From positions 1 to 7,982 of the forward strand of contig NZ_CAMICL010000070.1 in the NCBI RefSeq assembly GCF_946221105.1: 7,982 nucleotides of DNA, given 5' to 3'. The translations under genes and the position numbers were made by a program. This document shows positions 1 through 4,723 of this stretch, in pieces; positions within the stretch are counted from its first letter, which is position 1; each line of letters starts with the position of its first letter. The notes under the pieces were generated by a model, which made no database searches, was not told the origin of the DNA, and was given only the letters and a program-made list of their open reading frames with translations. The DNA is from an uncultured Corynebacterium sp. (GTDB lineage Bacteria; Actinomycetota; Actinomycetes; Mycobacteriales; Mycobacteriaceae).

Positions 1-147
1 GGGCCCGAGCCCGCCCCGGCCCCCGAGCAGGCACCCGCACCGGCACCGGCCCCCGCGCCCGCACCGGCCCCCGCGCCGGCCCCGGCGCCGAACCTCAACG
101 ACACAATCAACGACGTCCTCGACCAATTCCAGGGGGCGTTCCAGTAA
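1..147 (+). CDS. C-terminal tail of a class A penicillin-binding protein (partial)
   Basis: Frame 1 is open from the first base and ends at TAA 145-147, giving 48 residues that are the end of a longer protein. The first ~30 residues are almost pure Pro/Ala alternation (bases ~10-90, built from ccggc/cccgc repeats). They are followed by a short amphipathic end, NLNDTINDVLDQFQGAFQ. A low-complexity Pro/Ala tail is typical of actinobacterial bifunctional transglycosylase/transpeptidase PBPs (PonA type), which polymerise and cross-link peptidoglycan on the outer face of the membrane. No catalytic motif lies inside the window, so the call rests on the tail plus gene order: in M. tuberculosis ponA1 directly precedes Rv0051, a homologue-like membrane glycosyltransferase, and then rpsF. 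The stop codon touches the ATG of the next gene, implying co-transcription and translational coupling. Another secreted or membrane protein with a Pro-rich tail would look the same. Confidence 0.62.
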   Translation, partial: GPEPAPAPEQAPAPAPAPAPAPAPAPAPAPNLNDTINDVLDQFQGAFQ

Positions 148-1698
148 ATGTCCGAGTCGACGCAAACCCAGCAGATCACCTGGCCGGACCCGGCGGACCG
201 CGTCCAGCCGGGCCGCACTGAGCCGCTCGCTCGCGGCTGGGTGGACTTCCTCGGCGGGCCGATGGGCCGCTTCGCCCAAATCGGCCGCGCCCGCTTCTGG
301 ACGCCGCTGCGCTCCATCCTCGCCGTCGCCTACGTCTTTTTGTCCTTCGGTCTGCTGCAGAAGGCGCACTGCGCCGGCGGCAAAGCCGACGACAACGGCA
401 TCATCCAGCTCAACTGGGACGGCAACCGCCAGTACACCGCCGCCTGCTACAACGACATCATCCCGCTCTACGGCGCCCGCGGCCTGGACAAGGGCGGCTT
501 CGTCTACGACTACTCGTGGGTGGAAGACGGTCTGACCCGCTACATGGAGTACCCGGTGCTCGCCGGCCTGTTCCAGCAGCTGTCCGCCTGGCTGTCGCGT
601 AGCACCTACTTCCTGGTGGACAACTTCGTGCCGGACTCCGGCTGGTACTTCTACGTCACCGCGCTGTTGATGTCCATCATCTGGGTGATCACCATCCGCA
701 TGGTCGCCGAGCTCGCGGGCAACCGCATCTGGGACACCCTGCTCGTCGCAGGTTCGCCACTTCTGATCGTGCACGCCTTCACCAACTGGGACATCCCGTC
801 CATCTTCTTCGCCGTCGCCGCGATGCTGGCGGCGCGTAACCGGAAGTTCTGGCTCGCCGGCGTGCTCATCGGCCTGGGCACCGCGTTCAAGCTGTGGCCG
901 ATCTTCCTGCTCGGCGCGTACCTGACGGTGGCGCTGCGCAAGCGCGACCTGGCCCCGTTCGGCAAGATGCTCGCCGCCATGGTGGTGTCCTGGCTCGTGG
1001 TCAACGTGCCGGTCTACCTGCGCAACCCGGACGCTTGGAGCGAGTTCAACCGCCTCAACACGGACCGCGGTTGGGAGTGGACCACCATCTACGCGGTCAT
1101 CTCCCGCATGACCGGCTGGACCGGCTTCGACTCCGGCGAGGGTGCCCCGGTGATCCTCAACGCCGTGACCCTGATCCTGTTCCTGCTGGGCTGCCTGGGT
1201 GTGCTCATCCTGGGCCTAAAGGCGCCGCAGACCCCGCGCATCGCGGAGCTGGTCGCGCTGATCGTCGGCCTGTTCCTGATCTTCAACAAGGTGTGGAGCC
1301 CGCAGTACTCCTTGTGGTTCGTCGTCCCAGCCGTGCTGGCGCTGCCGTACTGGCGCCTCCTTTTGACCTGGATGGTCGTGGACATGGCCGTGTGGCCGGT
1401 GCTGATGTGGCACATGATGGGCGCGGACAACCTGGGCGTGCCGGGCTGGTTCCTCAACATCGTGATCATCTCCCGCGACGCCTTCATCATCGCCATCATG
1501 GTGCTGGTGGTGCAGCAGATCCTGGGCAAGCGCCGCGACAAGGTCCGCGACGCCCACAACGGCCACGACCCCCTCATGTCGCTGCCGTACCAGTGGAAGG
1601 AGCCCTTGCCTAGCGACGCCCCTCCGGCCCCCGCCGCGGCCGACCCTGCCGACGCCGAGCCGGCCGCGTCCGCCGGCTCCACGGCAGTGAAGGCCTAG
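148..1698 (+). CDS. GT87/DUF2029-type polytopic membrane glycosyltransferase (GT-C fold)
   Basis: A 516-residue multi-spanning membrane protein. After a cytoplasmic N-terminus (~1-50) comes a first helix (~53-72), then a long extracytoplasmic loop (~73-165). The loop carries NWDGNRQYTAACYND (89-103) and RYMEYPVLAG (131-140), the acidic loop-1 region expected of GT-C enzymes. Further family-like motifs are NWDIPSIFF (213-221), GLGTAFKLWPIFLL (242-255) and NKVWSPQY (380-387). About 10 hydrophobic helices follow in total, then a cytoplasmic tail rich in Pro/Ala/Asp (~478-516). GT87 enzymes of mycobacteria and corynebacteria transfer mannose or arabinose from polyprenyl-phosphate donors to lipoglycans or wall polymers on the periplasmic side; the substrate here cannot be read from sequence. 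The ATG directly follows the upstream TAA, and a G-run (AGGGGG, 131-136) is the only Shine-Dalgarno-like element. It is syntenic with Rv0051. The family call is fairly secure; the donor and acceptor are unknown. Confidence 0.82.
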   Translation: MSESTQTQQITWPDPADRVQPGRTEPLARGWVDFLGGPMGRFAQIGRARFWTPLRSILAVAYVFLSFGLLQKAHCAGGKADDNGIIQLNWDGNRQYTAACYNDIIPLYGARGLDKGGFVYDYSWVEDGLTRYMEYPVLAGLFQQLSAWLSRSTYFLVDNFVPDSGWYFYVTALLMSIIWVITIRMVAELAGNRIWDTLLVAGSPLLIVHAFTNWDIPSIFFAVAAMLAARNRKFWLAGVLIGLGTAFKLWPIFLLGAYLTVALRKRDLAPFGKMLAAMVVSWLVVNVPVYLRNPDAWSEFNRLNTDRGWEWTTIYAVISRMTGWTGFDSGEGAPVILNAVTLILFLLGCLGVLILGLKAPQTPRIAELVALIVGLFLIFNKVWSPQYSLWFVVPAVLALPYWRLLLTWMVVDMAVWPVLMWHMMGADNLGVPGWFLNIVIISRDAFIIAIMVLVVQQILGKRRDKVRDAHNGHDPLMSLPYQWKEPLPSDAPPAPAAADPADAEPAASAGSTAVKA

Positions 1699-1701
1699 CC
1701 G

Positions 1702-1890
1702 ATGAACGCCACCACAATCCTGGGGATCGCCTCCATCGTGGTGGCGTTTTTCCTGTTCAGTGCCTCGTTCTACTTTGCGGTGAAGGGGCGGAAGCGAACG
1801 TCGATAAGCTTTGGCCTGATCGCCTTCCTCTTCATGACCGTCATCCCGGTCTCCCTCGCCCTCTTCTCGGCGGTACCAAACCCGCACTAG
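1702..1890 (+). CDS. small two-helix membrane protein, function unknown
   Basis: A 62-residue protein with two hydrophobic segments (~5-27 and ~35-56) separated by a short basic loop KGRKRTS (28-34). This predicts a helical hairpin with the loop on the cytoplasmic side. The ATG lies 3 bases after the stop of the glycosyltransferase and is preceded by GAAGG (1689-1693) at good spacing, so it is probably translated as the third gene of the same operon. No catalytic residue, cysteine or recognisable family motif is visible. Its placement suggests an accessory role in the envelope operon, but that is inference. Being short it could in principle be spurious, yet the start context, the tight spacing and the clean hydrophobic pattern argue that it is real. 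Confidence 0.68.
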   Translation: MNATTILGIASIVVAFFLFSASFYFAVKGRKRTSISFGLIAFLFMTVIPVSLALFSAVPNPH

Positions 1891-1916
1891 GCGGATGTTG
1901 TAGAACTCGGCATCTC

Positions 1917-1935
1917 TTGCGGTCCAGGCCCGCAA
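1917..1935. repeat. 6-bp-arm hairpin 27 bases after the small membrane gene
   Basis: TTGCGG (1917-1922) and CCGCAA (1930-1935) are perfect inverted arms around a 7-base loop. There is no T-run after it, so it is a poor intrinsic terminator. It may instead be the outer edge of repeat copy A, which begins two bases later. It is the only candidate structure for ending the envelope transcript. Confidence 0.4.
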
Positions 1936-1936
1936 A

Positions 1937-2029
1937 TCCCCAGGTCGGATTTTGGCGCCGCCGACTTTTGCACAACGTGGCTGCGCACCAATAGTTGGTG
2001 GCGGCTGGATTGTCCGCAATGCGGAGTCC
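1937..2029. repeat. intergenic repeat, copy A (short form)
   Basis: Copy A consists of TCCCCAGGTCG (1937-1947), then ACTTTTGC (1964-1971), then a 45-base block (1985-2029) that matches copy B at 43 of 45 positions. The block holds two perfect palindromic elements: CACCAATAGTTGGTG (1986-2000; 6-bp arms, 3-base loop) and TCCGCAATGCGGA (2013-2025; 6-bp arms, 1-base centre), separated by 12 bases. The distance from ACTTTTGC to the 45-base block is 24 bases shorter than in copy B. The order and the palindromes suggest a dispersed intergenic element (REP/MITE-like) or a structured regulatory element. I see no coding function. Confidence 0.82.
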
Positions 2030-2080
2030 CGGGGAGTGGATTCGTAAAAGCTGACAATCGGCCAGTTTTGACGTCGCGTT

Positions 2081-2197
2081 TCCCCAGGTCGCAAAATCAC
2101 GTCGTCAACTTTTGCGAGCAGCCGCCCCGACGCATATCAAATTGCTGGGGCCGCACCAATAGTTGGTGGTGGCGGGATTGTCCGCAATGCGGAGTCC
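2081..2197. repeat. intergenic repeat, copy B (long form)
   Basis: Copy B carries the same ordered blocks as copy A: TCCCCAGGTCG (2081-2091), ACTTTTGC (2108-2115, at the same 27-base offset as in copy A) and the 45-base block (2153-2197). The palindromes are at 2154-2168 and 2181-2193. The two differences from copy A in the 45-base block lie between or beside the palindromes, not in their arms. Copy B also has GCAAAA (2091-2096) facing TTTTGC (2110-2115) as an extra inverted pair, and 24 additional bases before the 45-base block. It ends about 40 bases upstream of the predicted rpsF -35 box. Confidence 0.82.
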
Positions 2198-2235
2198 GCG
2201 CACTGTCCGCGCGAGCGCACAGGAAACCCGGGGTT

Positions 2236-2263
2236 TTGAGCTGGTCAAACCGTGGGGTAGTCT
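2236..2263 (+). promoter_or_regulatory. predicted promoter of the rpsF-ssb-rplI operon
   Basis: TTGAGC (2236-2241) and TAGTCT (2258-2263) form a -35/-10 pair with 16-base spacing. The -10 is preceded by GGGG, fitting the actinobacterial TAnnnT pattern. Transcription would start near 2270, leaving a leader of about 80 bases. No better pair is visible between the repeats and rpsF. Confidence 0.55.
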
Positions 2264-2269
2264 GTTCGG

Positions 2270-2334
2270 GTTGCTTGACGCAACGACCCTCCTGCCATGA
2301 CCACAAGGGTGATGGCCGAAACAACCAAGACCAT
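2270..2334 (+). promoter_or_regulatory. candidate structured 5' leader of rpsF mRNA
   Basis: The leader can form GTTGC/GCAAC (2270-2274 with 2280-2284, 5-base loop) and ACCCT/AGGGT (2286-2290 with 2306-2310). The sequence ATGG(C) at 2312-2316 can pair either back to GCCAT (2294-2298) or forward to CCAT (2331-2334), just ahead of the Shine-Dalgarno. Alternative pairings next to the ribosome binding site are what an autoregulatory ribosomal-protein leader would show. A GGCCGAAAC stretch contains the CCG triplet known from S6:S18-binding leaders, but I cannot confirm that fold by eye. Confidence 0.3.
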
Positions 2335-2348
2335 AGGAGGTGATGAGG
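2335..2348 (+). promoter_or_regulatory. rpsF ribosome binding site, decides the start
   Basis: AGGAGGTGA (2335-2343) is a near-perfect match to the 16S rRNA 3' end, with a second GAGG at 2345-2348. GTG 2340 sits inside the first motif and ATG 2343 lies only 2 bases after AGGAGG, so neither can use it. GTG 2352, 11 bases after AGGAGG and 3 after GAGG, is the usable start that also fits the S6 family N-terminus. Confidence 0.7.
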
Positions 2349-2351
2349 TCC

Positions 2352-2639
2352 GTGCGTCACTACGAAGTAATGATCATCCTCGATCCGCAGCAGGATGAGC
2401 GCACCGTTGCCCCGTCCCTGGATAAGTTCCTGGAGACCGTCCGCAAGGACAACGGCAAGGTGGAGAACGTTGATGTGTGGGGCAAGAAGCGTCTTGCTTA
2501 CCCGATCAACAAGAAGGAAGAGGGCATCTACGCCGTTGTCACCCTCGAGTGCGAGGCAGACACGGTCAAGGAGCTCGACCGCGTGCTGAACCTGAACGAG
2601 AACGTTCTGCGCACCAAGGTTCTGCGTACCGATAAGTAA
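2352..2639 (+). CDS. rpsF: 30S ribosomal protein S6
   Basis: S6 binds S18 and the central domain of 16S rRNA in the small subunit platform. From GTG 2352 the protein is 95 residues and begins MRHYEVMIILDP, aligning with the MRPYEIMVILDP start of mycobacterial S6. The family-typical stretches DERTVAPSLDKFL, VDVWGKKRLAYPINKKEEGIYAVV and the C-terminal LNENVLRTKVLRTDK are all present. The open frame extends upstream to GTG 2340 and ATG 2343, but those would add four or three residues not found in the family and lie in or against the Shine-Dalgarno. It is the first gene of an operon with ssb (51-base gap) and rplI. Codon use is the plain, highly expressed type seen in its neighbours. Confidence 0.97.
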   Translation: MRHYEVMIILDPQQDERTVAPSLDKFLETVRKDNGKVENVDVWGKKRLAYPINKKEEGIYAVVTLECEADTVKELDRVLNLNENVLRTKVLRTDK

Positions 2640-2690
2640 GAACCGGTAGGCTCAGAAACCACACGATCAGCAGGTAGGAAGGTTTAGGAC

Positions 2691-3326
2691 ATGGCTCAAG
2701 GCGATACCCCAATTACCGTTGTCGGCAACTTGGTTGCGGACCCGGAACTGCGTTTCATCCCGAGTGGCGCTGCCGTTGCGAATTTCCGCATCGCGTCCAC
2801 GCCCCGCACCTTTAACCGGGAGACGAACCAGTGGGAAGACGGCGAAGCCCTGTTCCTGACTTGCAACTGCTGGCGCCAGATGGCGGAGAACGTCGCGGAG
2901 TCCCTGACCAAGGGCATGCGCGTCGTTGTCACCGGCAAGCTGCGTCAGCGTTCCTACCAGACCAAAGAGGGCGAAAACCGCACCGTGTTCGAGGTCGAGG
3001 TCGACGAGGTTGGCCCGTCCCTGAAGTACGCCAGCGCGTCTGTCACCCGCAACCCGCGTGAGGGCGGTGCGGGCGGCTACGGCGGCGGCAACCAGGGTGG
3101 CCAGCGCGGCGGTTTCGGTGGAAACCAGGGCGGTTTCGACCAGGGCGGCCAAGGCCAGAACCAGGGCCAGAACCAGGGCCAGGGCGGCTACAACCCGGCG
3201 AACGGCGGCTTCGGCGGCCAGAGCCAGGGCGGCCAGAACCAGTCCCAGCCTCAAAATGATCCGTGGGGTTCCGCTCCTGAGGCCGGCGGTTTTTCCGGCG
3301 GCGCGGGCGATGAGCCACCGTTCTAA
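2691..3326 (+). CDS. ssb: single-stranded DNA-binding protein SSB
   Basis: SSB coats single-stranded DNA during replication, recombination and repair. The 211-residue protein has an N-terminal OB fold (~5-112) beginning MAQGDTPITVVGNLVADPEL, with the conserved blocks PSGAAVANFRIASTPR, LTCNCWRQMAENVAESL and VEVDEVGPSL. These match the M. tuberculosis SSB pattern closely. A disordered Gly/Gln/Asn-rich linker (~118-205) follows, then the C-terminal protein-interaction tip DEPPF (207-211), which docks partners such as RecQ-type helicases and repair enzymes. The start ATG is preceded by AGGAAGG (2676-2682) at 8-base spacing. It lies between rpsF and rplI, the usual actinobacterial order minus rpsR. 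The tip has two acidic residues where many SSBs have three. Confidence 0.97.
   Translation: MAQGDTPITVVGNLVADPELRFIPSGAAVANFRIASTPRTFNRETNQWEDGEALFLTCNCWRQMAENVAESLTKGMRVVVTGKLRQRSYQTKEGENRTVFEVEVDEVGPSLKYASASVTRNPREGGAGGYGGGNQGGQRGGFGGNQGGFDQGGQGQNQGQNQGQGGYNPANGGFGGQSQGGQNQSQPQNDPWGSAPEAGGFSGGAGDEPPF
3153..3182 (+). repeat. 12-base tandem repeat in the ssb linker
   Basis: The unit GGCCAGAACCAG occurs at 3153-3164 and 3165-3176 and then partially at 3177-3182, encoding repeated Gly-Gln-Asn-Gln. It lies in the unstructured linker, where copy number can change by slippage in multiples of four residues without breaking the frame. Confidence 0.75.
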
Positions 3327-3374
3327 ACGACAACCACACATCAAGCATTTTTCACCATAAGGAAGGTTAGGATT

Positions 3375-3827
3375 ATGAAGCTGATCCTCACCGCTGCCGT
3401 CGAGAAGCTTGGCGAGCCTGGAGAGGTCGTCGAGGTCAAGGACGGTTACGGACGCAACTTCCTGCTCCCGCGCGGCCTGGCTATCCCGGCTACCCGCGGC
3501 GCAGAGAAGCAGATTGAAGACATTAAGCGCGCCCAGGCTGAGCGCCAGGTCCGCGACCTGGACCACGCGAAGGAACTGCGTGACCAGCTCGACCAGCTCA
3601 AGGGCGTCAAGGTTGCTGTGCGCACCGCTAACAACGGCAAGCTGTTCGGCTCTGTGAAGCCGGCTGACATTGCTGAGGCCGTGAAGGCTGCTGGCGGCCC
3701 GAACTTGGATAAGCGCCGCATCAACGTGCCGAAGGGCCTTGTTACCAAGACCGGTGGCTACCAGGTCAAGGTCAACCTCCACGATGACGTGGAGGGCAAG
3801 GTGAACTTCGAGGTCGTAAGCGCATAA
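3375..3827 (+). CDS. rplI: 50S ribosomal protein L9
   Basis: L9 binds 23S rRNA at the base of the L1 stalk and helps keep the reading frame. The 150-residue length is standard. The N-terminal RNA-binding domain (1-~50) carries the family pattern KLGEPGEVVEVKDGYGRNFL followed by LPRGLAIPAT. A charged connecting helix (~45-78) leads to the C-terminal domain with NNGKLFGSV and ending VNFEVVSA. The ribosome binding site GGAAGG (3361-3366) stands 8 bases before ATG, and its context closely resembles that of ssb (ggaaggtt(t)agga), suggesting matched translation of the two genes. rpsR, which sits between ssb and rplI in mycobacteria, is not present: only 48 bases separate the genes. A terminator follows 68 bases after the stop. 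Confidence 0.98.
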   Translation: MKLILTAAVEKLGEPGEVVEVKDGYGRNFLLPRGLAIPATRGAEKQIEDIKRAQAERQVRDLDHAKELRDQLDQLKGVKVAVRTANNGKLFGSVKPADIAEAVKAAGGPNLDKRRINVPKGLVTKTGGYQVKVNLHDDVEGKVNFEVVSA

Positions 3828-3844
3828 AGCATTCGCTTATCGAC

Positions 3845-3876
3845 GACTGCTCCGCCTGAGAACGGAAAACGCAGTC
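3845..3876 (+). repeat. bulged hairpin in the rplI 3' untranslated region
   Basis: GACTGCTCCG (3845-3854) pairs with CGGA (3863-3866) and GCAGTC (3871-3876), giving a 10-bp stem with a 4-base AAAC bulge and an 8-base loop. It lies 18 bases after the L9 stop and before the terminator. It has no U-tract of its own, so it is more likely an mRNA-stabilising or processing structure than a second terminator. Confidence 0.5.
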
Positions 3877-3894
3877 CAACGACAACAGCATTTC

Positions 3895-3940
3895 AAAGCG
3901 CGGGTCCCACTTGTGAGGAGTGGGGCCCGCGCTTTCTTTG
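3895..3940 (+). terminator. strong intrinsic terminator of the rpsF-ssb-rplI operon
   Basis: AAAGCGCGGGTCCCAC (3895-3910) pairs with GTGGGGCCCGCGCTTT (3920-3935) over 16 positions, with a single G-T wobble and a 9-base loop. It is followed by CTTTG, so the T-rich tail reads tttctttg. On the other strand the exit sequence is not T-rich, so it points rightward. Confidence 0.92.
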
Positions 3941-3944
3941 TGCC

Positions 3945-3952
3945 GATACAAT
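3945..3952 (+). promoter_or_regulatory. -10 element of a leaderless promoter for the protease operon
   Basis: GATACAAT (3945-3952) matches the corynebacterial extended -10 pattern GnTAnAnT in full. Seven bases separate it from ATG 3960, placing the expected transcription start on the A of the start codon. There is no Shine-Dalgarno in front of the ATG. A -35 would fall inside the terminator stem and is not recognisable. The geometry predicts a leaderless mRNA. Confidence 0.65.
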
Positions 3953-3959
3953 ACCGCCC

Positions 3960-4721
3960 ATGACGTTTTCCGCGGCGCGCCGTGCGCGCACTTTGGCTGT
4001 GTCCCTCCTGCTCGTGGCTGCGACCGCGGTTGGGTTTCCCGCGCCGGCCCAGGCTGTGGCGGTGTACGCCGGCGACAGTATTCGCGTCGCCTACAGCGAC
4101 GGCTCCCGCTACGGCTGTTCTCTGAACACGGTGACGCACCGCGACGGGCGGGCCTATGGCGTGACGGCGGGTCACTGCCTGGCGCCGATTGGCGGCGCGG
4201 TGCCGGTGGCGGTGTACGCGGCGGATAACCGCACGAAAATCTCCGGCGACCTGCGGGATTCGGGCTACGAGATGCGCGGTGACAACACGTTGGGCAGCCC
4301 GCTTCGCGACGTTGCCTGGTTCCCGCTGGCCGGCGGTGTCACCAACGCTGTTGCAGCGCGCGGCGGTGCGGTGGACATCCCGGTCATCGGCGCGGTCAAC
4401 CCGCTGTCGGATGCCGTCCAGCGCATCAATCCCACCCGCCGAGTGGCTGGCTACCACCCGGTGACGGCGGTGAAGCCGGGCCAGATTGTGTGCAAGGACG
4501 GCGCGCGCACCTCGCGCACCTGCGGGCCGGTGCTGAAGGTGAATCCGGACACGGGCGAGCTTGCGGTGCTGATCTTGGCGTTGCACGGCGATTCCGGCGG
4601 GCCGGTCTACACCGTCAACCCAGACGGTAGCGCGAACATCATCGGCGTGGTCTCCGGAACGGCGTTCGGCGTGCTGCTCGCGGTGGACGGTCTACTGCCG
4701 CTGCCGGCCGGATTGCGGTAG
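3960..4721 (+). CDS. secreted chymotrypsin-fold serine protease (family S1-like)
   Basis: A 253-residue preprotein. Residues 1-32 form a signal peptide: basic RRAR, a hydrophobic core LAVSLLLVAATAVGF, and an AQA cleavage motif before V33. The catalytic triad can be read as H72 (in VTAGHC), D117 (in RDVAWFPL) and S212 (in HGDSGGPVY). Cysteine pairs C53-C73 and C178-C188 fit the disulfides around the catalytic His and in the C-terminal barrel. The mature domain of ~221 residues is normal for bacterial S1 proteases. There is no room for the long propeptide of streptogrisin or alpha-lytic enzymes and no IVGG-type activation site, so it may be active once exported. It acts outside the membrane; its substrate is unknown. 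The stop is followed after 2 bases by the ATG of an ATPase gene, so the genes share a transcript. The RRARTL start is only a weak Tat-like motif. Confidence 0.88.
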   Translation: MTFSAARRARTLAVSLLLVAATAVGFPAPAQAVAVYAGDSIRVAYSDGSRYGCSLNTVTHRDGRAYGVTAGHCLAPIGGAVPVAVYAADNRTKISGDLRDSGYEMRGDNTLGSPLRDVAWFPLAGGVTNAVAARGGAVDIPVIGAVNPLSDAVQRINPTRRVAGYHPVTAVKPGQIVCKDGARTSRTCGPVLKVNPDTGELAVLILALHGDSGGPVYTVNPDGSANIIGVVSGTAFGVLLAVDGLLPLPAGLR

Positions 4722-4723
4722 CC

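Larger units (their letters stand above)
1891..2351. other. 461-base gene-free region between the envelope operon and rpsF
   Basis: I see no convincing gene here on either strand. The region contains a GC-rich hairpin (1917-1935), two copies of a modular repeat with internal palindromes (1937-2029 and 2081-2197), an AT-richer hairpin-like stretch (AAAAG at 2046-2050 facing CAGTTTT at 2063-2069), the predicted rpsF promoter (2236-2263) and a potentially structured mRNA leader (~2270-2351). Short open frames that cross the repeats have no ribosome binding site and encode Cys/Trp/His-rich, family-less peptides. Confidence 0.8.

Noticed and set aside
1..90. Pro/Ala-coding GC repeat as a regulatory or recombination repeat
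   Set aside because: It is in frame and encodes a Pro/Ala tail, which explains it as low-complexity coding sequence.
894..1613. 239-codon plus-strand frame inside the glycosyltransferase gene
   Set aside because: It is an out-of-frame shadow; the true frame shows helices and GT87-type motifs throughout.
1216..2100. 294-codon minus-strand open frame reaching into the intergenic region
   Set aside because: It is mostly antisense to the glycosyltransferase. The upstream part is created by the intergenic repeat, the composition is His/Arg/Gly-rich, and there is no ribosome binding site.
1937..2197. Minimal CRISPR array
   Set aside because: There are only two copies, with unequal internal length (93 and 117 bases), internal palindromes and no regular spacers; no cas gene is nearby.
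2068..2360. Two opposed short open frames over repeat copy B (2068-2343 plus, 2097-2360 minus)
   Set aside because: They overlap each other and the repeat, promoter and leader. The peptides are Cys/Trp/His-rich without family resemblance, and neither start has a Shine-Dalgarno.
2667..3782. 371-codon minus-strand open frame over ssb and rplI
   Set aside because: It is antisense to two unmistakable housekeeping genes, and its Ala/Leu/Val-rich runs are the mirror of the Gly/Gln linker of SSB.
3966..4060. Twin-arginine (Tat) signal for the protease
   Set aside because: RRARTL lacks the S/T-R-R-x-F-L-K context and the hydrophobic core is Sec-like, so an ordinary Sec signal peptide is more likely.
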